From NCBI GenBank assembly GCA_019166125.1, contig JAHTBO010000008.1, positions 124,001 through 188,000 on the forward strand: DNA of 64,000 nucleotides, written 5' to 3'. The DNA is from Alcaligenaceae bacterium CGII-47. GTDB lineage: Bacteria; Pseudomonadota; Gammaproteobacteria; Burkholderiales; Burkholderiaceae_B. Below are positions 52,053-60,755 of this stretch, piece by piece (positions within the stretch are counted from its first letter, which is position 1; each line of letters starts with the position of its first letter). The notes beneath the pieces were generated by a model. It had not been told where the DNA came from and did no database searches. It saw only the letters and a program-made list of their open reading frames with translations. The position numbers were made by a program, and so were the translations under genes.

Positions 52053-52853
52053 TTAGCTATCGCTTGATTGGTTCAGAATCTGCATAACAGCTTTTGCCTG
52101 CCAGATGGCAGCGTTATTCAACTGCCGCATCCATGCGCCGCGCGTTGGGCTCCAGCGAAAGCCGTGGCGTTTTAGAATTTCGCGCGTGGCTTTTTCCGGC
52201 TTTCCGTCGAACGTGAACATCACACGGTTTTCTTCCACGTCCTCGGCGTAGGCGTATCCCGTCCCCTGCACGCTGACCGGCACACGCTCCTGGTTGGCCT
52301 GTAATTGTTTGATCCGCTGCTGGATACGGCGAATATTCGCGTTATTGTTGGTCAAGGCATACGACGGGAAACCCAGACGCCCTGCATAATCCGGCGTGGT
52401 CAGCTTCTGTGCGCTGTCTTCCGAGTAGCCCAGATCAAGCAAAGCACCGCGTTGACCCTCTGAATCGTCCTTATGCTTACGGATTACCTGATTGATTTTC
52501 TTCATGCGGTCCTGATTCACGGTGAGCTGCTCCAGCTCGCGCGTGAGTTTGGTGATGGCATCCGGATCGTCACTGGATATGCCCCCCTTGCCAACTGATG
52601 CGGCCTTATCGGCGTAGTGCTCCGCCTTTTTCTGTAGATCAAAGGCTTTGCCATAGGTGTTATGAATCCGCTCCCTGTACTTACGGTCGCGCCCTTCGCT
52701 ATGGTGGCCGACCAAGATTGGCTGACCAAAAGGGATGGCCTCGCCCATTTCTCGTGCCTGGCCATAGGTGGCTGCGGCCTGCGTCTCGGCCTGCTGCGCC
52801 CGTGTCTCCAGTTTGGCCTTACGTTCTGCCTGCTTTTGTTCGTAATGGTTCAT
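52053..52853 (-). CDS. DUF3560 protein
   Basis: The N-terminus is a charged coiled coil followed by GQPILVGHHSEGRDRKYRERIHNT, the DUF3560 signature, and then AEHYADKAASV. The C-terminal part has FTFDGKPEKATREILKRHGFRWSPTRGAWMRQL, a compact domain found in plasmid anti-restriction-type proteins. The role is not established. It is preceded by a long conserved leader and AAGGAGCAG. Confidence 0.85.
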   Translation of the reverse strand: MNHYEQKQAERKAKLETRAQQAETQAAATYGQAREMGEAIPFGQPILVGHHSEGRDRKYRERIHNTYGKAFDLQKKAEHYADKAASVGKGGISSDDPDAITKLTRELEQLTVNQDRMKKINQVIRKHKDDSEGQRGALLDLGYSEDSAQKLTTPDYAGRLGFPSYALTNNNANIRRIQQRIKQLQANQERVPVSVQGTGYAYAEDVEENRVMFTFDGKPEKATREILKRHGFRWSPTRGAWMRQLNNAAIWQAKAVMQILNQSSDS

Positions 52854-53230
52854 GTCGCTGCTCCTTCAAATATGCGCGGTGGCGCGGTAGTGATTGCTGA
52901 CCGGGCCTGAAGATTCTTGAGCCCGTTTGTAGATTTCTGCTGCCGGGTTGTGCGCTGTGTCCATCGCGTTCTGCCGCCAGTCCTGTGAGTTCCATCGCCC
53001 TTGCCGTGCTGAATCACGCAATGACTAGTGGAAAGGGGGAAGGTTTGTAAAAGTCGCGTAGCTGCTTTTATGAACACCCCCTTGAAGCGCCGGAACGTAG
53101 TGATACAGTCGGCGTTTTAGGGCGATGGAACTATCAGGACTAGGCTTGCGGTGTCACCACGCACAACCCGGCAACAGCCCGCGCGGCGAGCGCCACCATC
53201 ACCAAGCTGGTGATCTAAATTGAAGGTAGT
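52854..53230 (-). promoter_or_regulatory. leading-region leader A (candidate ssDNA promoter)
   Basis: This 377-base non-coding leader of the DUF3560 gene is homologous to that of radC (53948-54330). Shared blocks in order are TGCTGACCGGG + GAAGATTC (52895-52918), GAGTT..CGCCCTTGCCGTGCTGAA (52986-53012), ACAGTCGGCGTTTT (53105-53118), GCCCGCGCGGCGAGCGCC (53177-53194) and the hairpin ATCACCA-AGC-TGGTGAT (53198-53214). Long structured leaders before early plasmid genes act as single-strand promoters (Frpo type) in F. Confidence 0.6.
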
Positions 53231-53413
53231 TACGCACCCGTATCCAGATTGCGCCAGCAAGCCGCTATGCCCGTCACGGCACACCGGGACGGGTTGCTTT
53301 TGTTGAAAAGGAAAAAGCGGATAACTACTTGTGCAGCAGCACAAGTCCAACTTGGCGCCGCAAAGCACGGCGACTTTGCAGGCAGGCGGGTTCTCGCCCG
53401 CCCAGCCCCAGCC
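53231..53413. other. gap between leader A and radC
   Basis: About 180 bases with no gene of either strand that I can support. It contains GCCGTGCT-like fragments and a possible weak terminator for radC, but no T run. Confidence 0.3.
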
Positions 53414-53947
53414 TTACACCTGACCTCGTTCCGCTAACGAAGTCGTGTTCTGCCCTGTCACGATGATGTGATCCAGCAAACGAACATCAACCAGCGCCAA
53501 AGCATGTTTTAAATGCCGAGTCAGCGCCAGATCGGCTTCACTGGGTTCAGGTATGCCGCTGGGGTGGTTATGCGCCATGATGATTGCAGCCGCATCCAGG
53601 CGTAGCGCGGTTTTGACGATTTCGCGGGGGTATACGCTGGCCTGCGTCAACGTGCCATGGCTCATTTCCATGTAACGGATCACCTTAAACTGGCTGTTCA
53701 GATACAGCACAGCGGCGACTTCGTGCCCCATACCGGACAATTTCGCCTGAAAATACCGTTTGACGGCGTTCGGATTTCCCATGTCTGCCCGATCACCGAT
53801 CAAGCTTTCGGCGGCGATCCGCGCGGCGGCCAATACGTGCGAATCGGTCGCGGCACGATACCGGCCTGACGGGCTGCGCACATACAGCGTTTGCCCTGCG
53901 TTCATGTTGTCATAGCCCAAAGCTGCATTGTCGTTAACGTGTTCCAT
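53414..53947 (-). CDS. radC: RadC-like JAB-domain protein
   Basis: The 177-residue protein has the RadC/MPN+ metalloprotease-like core: VAAVLYLNSQFKVIRY, the zinc motif MAHNHPSGIPEPSEADL and a terminal LLDHIIVTG. It lacks the helix-hairpin-helix part of chromosomal RadC, as mobile-element versions do. Its function is unknown despite the name. It is preceded by the second copy of the long conserved leader. Confidence 0.9.
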   Translation of the reverse strand: MEHVNDNAALGYDNMNAGQTLYVRSPSGRYRAATDSHVLAAARIAAESLIGDRADMGNPNAVKRYFQAKLSGMGHEVAAVLYLNSQFKVIRYMEMSHGTLTQASVYPREIVKTALRLDAAAIIMAHNHPSGIPEPSEADLALTRHLKHALALVDVRLLDHIIVTGQNTTSLAERGQV

Positions 53948-54330
53948 GTTCCTGTTCCTTCAAAAGCCGGTTTGTTTTCCTGCTGACCGGGGCCGAAGAT
54001 TCCGAGCCTGATCGTAGGTTTTCGGCGTTCGCAGTAATACGGTTCCTGCGGGGTTGCCGCCGTTGCCGTGAGTTCGTCGCCTTGCCGTGCTGAACTGCTG
54101 GCCGAGGCTGATGAACAGGAACGTGGAATATATGGAGGGGACCCGCCTGGCGGGGAGGAAGCCGTTTATGCCGCGAAAGCCAGGGCAGCAGACACGGATG
54201 GCGGTACAGTCGGTGTTTTGGGCGGCGCACTCATGGCAACGGGAACGACAGCCCGATATGCACTGATTGCGAATGCTGGCCCGCGCGGCGAGCGCCACCA
54301 TCGCCCGTTGGGCGATCTGATTTAATGCTG
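53948..54330 (-). promoter_or_regulatory. leading-region leader B (candidate ssDNA promoter)
   Basis: This leader of radC shares all blocks of leader A: TGCTGACCGGG (53981-53991), GTGAGTTCG (54068-54076) with CGCCTTGCCGTGCTGAA, ACAGTCGGTGTTTT (54205-54218), GCCCGCGCGGCGAGCGCC (54279-54296) and the hairpin ATCGCCC-GTT-GGGCGAT (54300-54316). The stem sequence differs from leader A at two base pairs on both arms, so pairing has been conserved rather than sequence. Confidence 0.6.
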
Positions 54331-54401
54331 TGTTATTGGCTAATCAGTGCTAGTAATCACGTTTACGATTGAAATAGCTTATGTCCACCCTGGCGAGCCA
54401 C

Positions 54402-54417
54402 ATGACAAAAATGTAAT
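54402..54417. promoter_or_regulatory. cop-box-like palindrome before the P-type ATPase gene
   Basis: ATGACA-AAAA-TGTAAT, an imperfect palindrome of the type bound by copper-responsive two-component regulators, stands 145 bases before the ATPase start. Similar sites recur at 62711 and 63398. Confidence 0.55.
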
Positions 54418-54561
54418 GCGCCAGAAGACGGGTTAATGCCTGGAAACGCATGGGTATATGGCATTATAGAATTTGCCCTGTTGCGCTCTCTCTGGGCGCT
54501 GAGAATATCTTCCCGTACAGGGCTCGACTTATTGCCCACTCTTCGAAAGGTGCGTATCGCC

Positions 54562-56898
54562 ATGGCACAGACCAAGTTCGAACATTCCCATCAGCACAAC
54601 GTGAAACATGCGAACTCGGACTCCCAACTCACCGATCCCGTGTGCGGTATGCAGGTAACAGAAGACTCTCCTCACCACCTTGAACGTGAGGGTAAACCTG
54701 TCTATTTTTGCAGTGCAAAGTGCTTGGAAGCATTCGGGCATGATCCTGAAAAATTCACCGCCCAACAAAACAAGGACAAAGCGGCCATGGAGCAGACAGC
54801 TCCTGGCACGATTTATACCTGTCCGATGCACCCTGAGATTCGACAGGATCATCCGGGAAGCTGTCCGAAGTGTGGCATGGCGCTTGAGCCGCTGATGCCC
54901 AGCCTGGAAGATGACAATCCAGAATTGAAGGATTTCACGCGCAGATTCTGGTGGACGTTGCCCTTCACCATCATTGTCACCATGCTGGCCATGTTCGGTC
55001 ACCAGTTGGGCTGGTTCAACATGACCGCCCAAACTTGGATTGAGCTGGTGCTATCGATACCCGTAGTACTGTGGGCCGGCCAGCCATTTTTTGTCCGGGG
55101 CTGGCAGTCGGTTATCAACCGCAGCCCCAATATGTGGACGCTCATCGGTCTGGGTACAGCCGCTGCATTCATCTATAGCGTCGTCGCCACAGTGGCCCCA
55201 GGGGTTTTTCCTGATACGTTCGTGTCCATGGGCCGGATCGCCGTCTACTTTGAAGCCGCTGTAGTCATCATTTCCTTGACCCTGTTTGGCCAGATCCTGG
55301 AGCTGCGGGCGCGGTCGCAAACTTCGGCTGCAATCAAATCACTGTTGGGACTCGCACCCAAAACAGCCCGCCGTATCAACAAGGACGGTACAGAGGAAGA
55401 TGTGCCGCTGACGCATGTCCATGAAGGTGATCGCTTGCGTGTGCGCCCCGGCGAGAAAGTGCCTGTCGATGGGGTTGTGGAAGACGGTGCCAGTTCCCTG
55501 GATGAATCCATGCTCACGGGCGAACCTCTGCCCGTGAGCAAGCGCCCTGGCGACAAGGTGATCGGCGCGACGATGAACACATCCGGCTCGCTAGTGATTC
55601 AAGCTGAAAAGGTCGGCTCAGCCACAGTGCTCTCGCAAATCGTCCAACTCGTCGCGCAAGCGCAGCGTTCTCGCGCACCCATGCAACGCATGGCGGATCA
55701 GGTCGCGGGTTATTTTGTTATGGCGGTCGTAGCCATTGCTATCGTCACCTTATTCATTTGGGGCATCTTTGGCCCGCAACCGAGTTGGGTGTACGGCTTG
55801 ATCAACGCTGTGGCCGTGCTGATCATCGCTTGCCCATGTGCGCTGGGCTTGGCCACGCCCATGTCCATCATGGTGGCCACCGGTCGTGGCGCCACCCAAG
55901 GAGTGCTGTTTCGCGATGCGGCAGCCATCGAGAACTTTCGCAAAGTCGATACCCTCATCGTTGATAAGACGGGTACTTTGACGGAAGGCCGGCCCGCGTT
56001 CGAACAAGCCATTCCTGTCGGTGACACAGAAGCAGACGAAGTACTGCGTCTGGCGGCAAGCCTTGATCAGGGCAGCGAGCATCCCCTGGCAGACGCCATT
56101 GTCAACGCAGCCCGTGACCGAGGCTTCGACCTCAGTGCAGTCAGCGACTTTGAGTCGGGGAGCGGTATCGGGGTGCGTGGTCAGGTCGACGGGAAAGCCC
56201 TAGCATTGGGCAATACCGCCCTGATGGACCAAGAGAGCGTTGACGTTACGATCCTGGCCAGCACCGCCGAATCGTTGCGCACCAAGGGTGCGAGCGTCAT
56301 GTATTTAGCAACAGACGGTCAATTGACAGGCTTGCTGGCCGTCTCTGACCCGATCAAGAAAAGTACGCCCGAAGCCGTCAAGGACCTCAAGGCGGCTGGA
56401 ATCCGCGTCATCATGGCAACGGGCGACGGCGTTTCGACGGCTAAAGCTGTGGCGAAACAATTACGAATTGACGAGGTTCATGGTGAAGTGAAGCCGGCCG
56501 ACAAGCTGGATTTGGTCAGCAAGCTTCAAGCGGAAGGCCGAGTTGTCGCGATGGCTGGCGACGGGATTAATGACGCCCCTGCGCTGGCTAAAGCGGATGT
56601 CGGCATTGCGATGGGTACAGGAACCGACGTCGCGATGAACAGCGCGCAGGTCACCCTAGTGAAGGGAGATTTGCGTGGGATCTCCATTGCTCGCCACCTG
56701 TCGGACGCAACAATCGCTAATATGAAGCAAAACCTAGGCTTCGCATTCATTTATAACGCACTGGGCGTGCCATTAGCTGCCGGGGTCTTGTACCCGTTTA
56801 TGGGCCTGCTGCTTTCACCCATGTTCGCCGCATTGGCGATGAGCTTGAGCTCAGCCTCGGTTGTTTTCAACGCCCTGAGACTGCGCAAGTCGGTGTGA
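54562..56898 (+). CDS. copF: copper-translocating P1B-type ATPase
   Basis: Its 778 residues hold a His-rich start and a YHS metal-binding domain (DPVCGMQV, residues 25-32, CSAKC at 50-54). A heavy-metal-binding YTCPMHPEI...CPKCGM (85-106) follows, then eight membrane helices with the CPC motif [11 protein letters not shown], the phosphorylation site [12 protein letters not shown] and [11 protein letters not shown]. This layout is that of SilP/CopF-type Cu(I) exporters to the periplasm. The ATG at 54562 has GAAAGGTG upstream. Confidence 0.95.
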   Translation: MAQTKFEHSHQHNVKHANSDSQLTDPVCGMQVTEDSPHHLEREGKPVYFCSAKCLEAFGHDPEKFTAQQNKDKAAMEQTAPGTIYTCPMHPEIRQDHPGSCPKCGMALEPLMPSLEDDNPELKDFTRRFWWTLPFTIIVTMLAMFGHQLGWFNMTAQTWIELVLSIPVVLWAGQPFFVRGWQSVINRSPNMWTLIGLGTAAAFIYSVVATVAPGVFPDTFVSMGRIAVYFEAAVVIISLTLFGQILELRARSQTSAAIKSLLGLAPKTARRINKDGTEEDVPLTHVHEGDRLRVRPGEKVPVDGVVEDGASSLDESMLTGEPLPVSKRPGDKVIGATMNTSGSLVIQAEKVGSATVLSQIVQLVAQAQRSRAPMQRMADQVAGYFVMAVVAIAIVTLFIWGIFGPQPSWVYGLINAVAVLIIACPCALGLATPMSIMVATGRGATQGVLFRDAAAIENFRKVDTLIVDKTGTLTEGRPAFEQAIPVGDTEADEVLRLAASLDQGSEHPLADAIVNAARDRGFDLSAVSDFESGSGIGVRGQVDGKALALGNTALMDQESVDVTILASTAESLRTKGASVMYLATDGQLTGLLAVSDPIKKSTPEAVKDLKAAGIRVIMATGDGVSTAKAVAKQLRIDEVHGEVKPADKLDLVSKLQAEGRVVAMAGDGINDAPALAKADVGIAMGTGTDVAMNSAQVTLVKGDLRGISIARHLSDATIANMKQNLGFAFIYNALGVPLAAGVLYPFMGLLLSPMFAALAMSLSSASVVFNALRLRKSV

Positions 56899-57072
56899 AA
56901 TCCATAGGCCGACTATGCTGATTTGAGCCTTAACGTTTGGGTTAGATTCAACGTTTAATTCAGGCCAACGATGGAGCGACCGCCACCATGGTGAAGGCCG
57001 TATGAGCGGCTTGAGGGCATCGTGCTTGCTGGCGAATAGCGTACCGTCAATACCGACTCACTTTCCTGAAAA

Positions 57073-57510
57073 ATGATCATGCACATTCAATCGAAACTAG
57101 CGCGCCGTGTGAGCACCGGCGCGTTGCGCCGCTTATTCCCATTGCTACTGGGAGCCAGCATGGCAGCCATCTCTTTTTCAGCGCCTGCTCAAACAACAAC
57201 GACTCAATCGAATCCACCCGCCATGAATTCGGAAGCCGCCAAGAGTGGCATGTCTACGGATATGCGAGGCTCCATGATGGAAATGCGCAAAAGCATGGAT
57301 GCCATGAAGCCCTCAGGTGATATTGATTATGACTTTGCCGCCATGATGCGGGTTCACCACGAGGGCGCTGTAGACATGGCCGAGCTAGAGCTGAAAAAAG
57401 GTCAAGATCCCGAGATGAAACAGATGGCCAAAGAAATCATCGCAGCCCAGAAAAAAGAAATCGCGAAGTTCGATGAGTGGCTCGCAGCCCATCCAAAGCC
57501 ATCGAAATAG
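57073..57510 (+). CDS. exported DUF305 protein
   Basis: A signal peptide (FSAPAQ) precedes a Met-rich stretch (MRGSMMEMRKSMDAMK) and the DUF305 core FAAMMRVHHEGAVDMAELELKKG..EMKQMAKEII, a helical ferritin-like metal-binding domain found with copper genes (CopM group). It probably binds copper in the periplasm. The start at 57073 or the Met two codons later are both possible. The region 56899-57072 carries no other gene. Confidence 0.85.
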   Translation: MIMHIQSKLARRVSTGALRRLFPLLLGASMAAISFSAPAQTTTTQSNPPAMNSEAAKSGMSTDMRGSMMEMRKSMDAMKPSGDIDYDFAAMMRVHHEGAVDMAELELKKGQDPEMKQMAKEIIAAQKKEIAKFDEWLAAHPKPSK

Positions 57511-57547
57511 CTTTCTTGATACGTCTATGGGCTGAACTCAAGTTTCG

Positions 57548-57907
57548 TTATTGAGGCGATGACGGCACCTCAAGCTTGTCGGCATACTTAATCATGATGT
57601 CGCCCATGGCACGCATCATCTCGCCATGCATCTGCATCATCACTTTGCTATTGGCGCCGCTATTAGCGCCCATCATAGGACAGCTGCCCATCATCTCCAT
57701 CATACCGCCGCCCATCATGCCGTGATCTTGCATCCTTTTTGGCTTCATCTGGCCCATTTGGGCCCCGGCACCATTCTCCATCATCATGCCTGATCCATGC
57801 TTCGTGCCTGTAGCGCCATCACTACTGGTAGTCGCTGCCATGCCTGCGCCGCCTACACCCAATAACAGCGCCGTAATGGGTGCAATCAACAATACTTTCA
57901 TATTCAT
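57548..57907 (-). CDS. Met-rich periplasmic protein
   Basis: After a signal peptide (GAGMAA) the mature ~95 residues contain about twenty methionines in clusters such as GMMGGGMMEMMGSCPMMG and VMMQMHGEMMRAMG. Met clusters bind Cu(I). It is the last gene of the leftward cop operon. I know no named family, but functional kinship with Met-rich copper carriers is likely. Confidence 0.7.
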   Translation of the reverse strand: MNMKVLLIAPITALLLGVGGAGMAATTSSDGATGTKHGSGMMMENGAGAQMGQMKPKRMQDHGMMGGGMMEMMGSCPMMGANSGANSKVMMQMHGEMMRAMGDIMIKYADKLEVPSSPQ

Positions 57908-58005
57908 TTGTATCTCCCGAATTCAAAAAAATTCTTCACAAACCAGCTTGAACTTCTGATGCAAAAAAGATGTAGGTATGGCGGCTCGAGGCGTCCCTGT
58001 AAATT

Positions 58006-58422
58006 TTAATCCTTGGAAAACGGTTTACCGTTAAAGTCCACAGTAACTAGATTGCCGTCCAGGTCTCCCATGCCTGGCGCATTCAACGGCATGCCAGGCG
58101 CCGACACGCCCTTCATCGACAAGTCAGCGAGCAACTTGTTGACGGCCTTGGCCGGCACATGCCCTTCTATGATCTGGCCGGTGGCGTTTACCACGCCCGT
58201 ATGGCACGACCCAAGCTTTGGTGGCACGCCCAATTTTTGCTTGACCGAAGCCATGTCGGCCGTCTTGATAGCTGTAACGTCGAAGCCGGATTCCTGCATA
58301 TGCTTGATCCACCCGGTGCAGCAACCGCAATTGGGATCCTGATATACGGTTATGGCCGTGCCGGCGGCATGGGCGAAGGATGATGCGGCTGCCAGGGCAG
58401 CCGCTGCTAGCCATAATTTCAT
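58006..58422 (-). CDS. copG: DUF411 copper protein, CopG-like
   Basis: A signal peptide precedes the 120-residue DUF411 domain: TVYQDPNCGCCTGWIKHM, with a CxCC-type cluster, then KLGSCHTGVV and EGHVPAKAVNKLL. CopG-type proteins bind copper and may be redox-active partners in the periplasm. It lies 70 bases beyond the cytochrome gene, in the same direction. Confidence 0.87.
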   Translation of the reverse strand: MKLWLAAAALAAASSFAHAAGTAITVYQDPNCGCCTGWIKHMQESGFDVTAIKTADMASVKQKLGVPPKLGSCHTGVVNATGQIIEGHVPAKAVNKLLADLSMKGVSAPGMPLNAPGMGDLDGNLVTVDFNGKPFSKD

Positions 58423-58492
58423 GAAACCTGCTTCAGCGAAAATGTAAATCTTGAATGATTCATAGCATAGATAAAGACCACACTCGGACAGC

Positions 58493-58966
58493 TTAGTTCT
58501 GTCGTTGTAAAGTAACTTCTTTTTGTGCCTCCAGGACCTTGGGCGGCCAGCTACTCTTGATATAAGTCAGTACCGCAATGATCTCCTTGTCGCTGAGGAT
58601 GTCGCGATACGGGGGCATGTCGCTGACATAGCCTGGAGGCGCTGTCTTCCCAGGGACTAGGCCATTTTTCACCATATCCACCAACATCCCATCGGGATGG
58701 TGCCAGGTATGGCCCGTCTTGTCGTGCGGCGGTGCGGGTAACTTGCCATTGGGCATACGCTCCCGCCAGTTCGGCTGCCCTTGCAAGGACTCGCCATGGC
58801 ACGCCGCGCAATTGTTCGCATAGATCGCCTTGCCCTGAACCACAAGGGACTGATCCGCAGGGTCGATGAATGCCGGGCCTGAATGCCGCATCGCGCTGTA
58901 AAGGATGGCGGCGACACCAACTATGGCGACGCCGATCACCCCAAAGATCAACTTTCTTTGTGACAT
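58493..58966 (-). CDS. membrane-anchored cytochrome c
   Basis: One N-terminal helix (LIFGVIGVAIVGVAAILYS) anchors a mono-haem class I cytochrome: CAACHGESLQG, the distal Met in SDMPPYRDILSDKEI and the final helix VLTYIKSSWPP. It may take electrons from the copper oxidases, a link often seen in cop operons. The ATG at 58966 is nine bases from the cupredoxin stop; upstream readings overlap that gene. Confidence 0.85.
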   Translation of the reverse strand: MSQRKLIFGVIGVAIVGVAAILYSAMRHSGPAFIDPADQSLVVQGKAIYANNCAACHGESLQGQPNWRERMPNGKLPAPPHDKTGHTWHHPDGMLVDMVKNGLVPGKTAPPGYVSDMPPYRDILSDKEIIAVLTYIKSSWPPKVLEAQKEVTLQRQN

Positions 58967-58974
58967 GTGATAGA

Positions 58975-59484
58975 TCAGCTCACCTTTACCTTGCCGACCA
59001 TCCCGGCCTCCATGTGACCCGGAATGAGGCAAGCGAAATCGACGGTGCCCGCCTGATCGAACTGCCACACCAAGCCGCCAATCTTACCTGGGCCCAATGT
59101 AATCATATTCGGTTCTGCATGCTGCATCCCCGGCATTTTCTGCATTTCGGCCGCATGGGCCTTCAGATCGGCAATAGACCCGATCACCATTTCATGGGAG
59201 ATTTTCCCCGTATTCTTGATGAAGAAACGAACGGCCTCGCCAGCGCGGACCTGGATGTCGCCTGGCGTAAACCGCATGGTGTCGTCCATGGTCAGTTCAA
59301 TCGTGCGCGTAACTTTAGCCGGATCGCCAGGCTGACCAGTTGGCGAAGGTGCATTCGACATGGTGGACATATCGTGTCCGGGCATGCCATGCGCCGGTGC
59401 GCCATGCCCCCCGCCATGGTTGCCGGCAGCCAATGCGAGGGTCGGAAGTACGCTCAAAGCCAGAATAGAAAGGGTTTTTTTCAT
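58975..59484 (-). CDS. copI: cupredoxin (CopI-like)
   Basis: Its 169 residues have a signal peptide, a His/Met-rich linker (NHGGGHGAPAHGMPGHDMS) and a plastocyanin-type fold with ligands in NTGKISHEMVI (His) and DFACLIPGHMEAGM (Cys, His, Met). CopI proteins are periplasmic copper-tolerance factors in proteobacteria. Confidence 0.88.
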   Translation of the reverse strand: MKKTLSILALSVLPTLALAAGNHGGGHGAPAHGMPGHDMSTMSNAPSPTGQPGDPAKVTRTIELTMDDTMRFTPGDIQVRAGEAVRFFIKNTGKISHEMVIGSIADLKAHAAEMQKMPGMQHAEPNMITLGPGKIGGLVWQFDQAGTVDFACLIPGHMEAGMVGKVKVS

Positions 59485-59558
59485 ATCAATACTCTCTTAA
59501 GATTTGCTTTAGCAGGCTGCCTTTTCAAGCCGCCCATGTAAAAAGGTGAAAGGCGACT

Positions 59559-60755
59559 TCAAAAACGAAAGCTCAAACCGGCCACAAAGCGGGTTTCCTG
59601 CTTGGAGTCGCCGGCTGCGCGCGCGTAATCCGCCGTTTCTCCGAATTTGCTGGACCATTCAACGCCAATGTAGGGAACAAACTGACGGCTGACTTCGTAC
59701 TTGAGGCGCAAGCCTGCGGTACCGTCTGTCAAGCCGCTGCCGATACCCCAACGTTCATCGTCCTTGCCATAGAAATTCACTTCGACGCTCGGTTGAAGGT
59801 AGAGCCTTTGGGTCAGCAAAATGTCGTATTCGGCCTTCAGCCCCAGAGCGGTGCGTCCGCTGGGTCCGACATAGGCAGTGGCGTCCACCTCAGACCAGTA
59901 AGGCGCTAGCCCTTTAACACCAAATGCCAGCCATTCCCGGTTCGGTGCGTCTTGGCCGTGGTCGAATCGAACGCCTAGTTCCGTATCCCAGAATGTTGAA
60001 ACCGCATGACGCCAAAGCAGTTGCGTCTCGGATTCCTGCAGTTTTCCACTTGCTATTTCGCCTTCAGCCTTGATCACGGCGCGGTTATAGGTGCTGCCAT
60101 ACCAGGCTTCCCCTTCATAGGCCACCCATTCCTCGCCTCGAACTCTGACGTACTCGAGTCGGTCAAAATTGACGGAACCGAAGTTGTGCATGTCCGACAT
60201 GATTAGCGCATCTGATGGTGGCAGTGCGTACTTGCCCGCATTACGCACGTAGCCACCCGAATAGGCATCCGGATCGCGGGCATCTGGCGGGGCCGAGCCG
60301 CCCTGCATCTGCATATCGCCATGATACATTTCGCCGTCGCCATGGTCCATGGCACCCATATTTTGCTCAGAGGCTGGCGCATTAGTATTGGACTGACCAT
60401 GCGTCATTCCGGGCATGGCGGGGGCACTTTTACCAGGACCGGCCTGCTTCATAGGCATGCTCATGGCGTCATGCCCCTGAGCTGCAGCCTTCTCCGAACC
60501 ATGGTTCATACCGGACATGTCCATCGAACCGTGGTCCATACCTGACATACCCACGGAGCCATGATTCATGCCTGAAGCCGTCGCCGGCGCGCTTGTCGTG
60601 GGCGGCGACGGGGTGTGGCCGGCGTGGCCCGCATGCGCCTGTGCATAAGCAAACACGGGCATCGCCCCTGCTGTTGCGATGGTTGCGGCAAGGAGTTTCT
60701 TTTTCAATTGATTGCTCATGACCAGGCTGCCTAACGTATCGTTCAATGTCTTCAT
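59559..60755 (-). CDS. copB: CopB outer-membrane copper protein
   Basis: A signal peptide (AMPVFAYAQAHA) precedes a Met/His-rich region with repeats such as GMDHGSMDMSGMNHG. A ~230-residue beta-barrel follows (EWVAYEGEAWYGSTYNRAVIKAEGE; YDILLTQRLYLQPSVEVNFYGKDD) and ends in GLSFRF. The start at 60755 overlaps the copA stop (ATGA); a start at 60719 (MSNQLKKK) would give a cleaner signal peptide. The copA-copB order is canonical. Confidence 0.93.
   Translation of the reverse strand: MKTLNDTLGSLVMSNQLKKKLLAATIATAGAMPVFAYAQAHAGHAGHTPSPPTTSAPATASGMNHGSVGMSGMDHGSMDMSGMNHGSEKAAAQGHDAMSMPMKQAGPGKSAPAMPGMTHGQSNTNAPASEQNMGAMDHGDGEMYHGDMQMQGGSAPPDARDPDAYSGGYVRNAGKYALPPSDALIMSDMHNFGSVNFDRLEYVRVRGEEWVAYEGEAWYGSTYNRAVIKAEGEIASGKLQESETQLLWRHAVSTFWDTELGVRFDHGQDAPNREWLAFGVKGLAPYWSEVDATAYVGPSGRTALGLKAEYDILLTQRLYLQPSVEVNFYGKDDERWGIGSGLTDGTAGLRLKYEVSRQFVPYIGVEWSSKFGETADYARAAGDSKQETRFVAGLSFRF

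Noticed and set aside
54068-54325. An 85-codon plus-strand frame within leader B
   Set aside because: No ribosome site; the matching part of leader A is not open in the same frame, so the conservation is of structure rather than protein.
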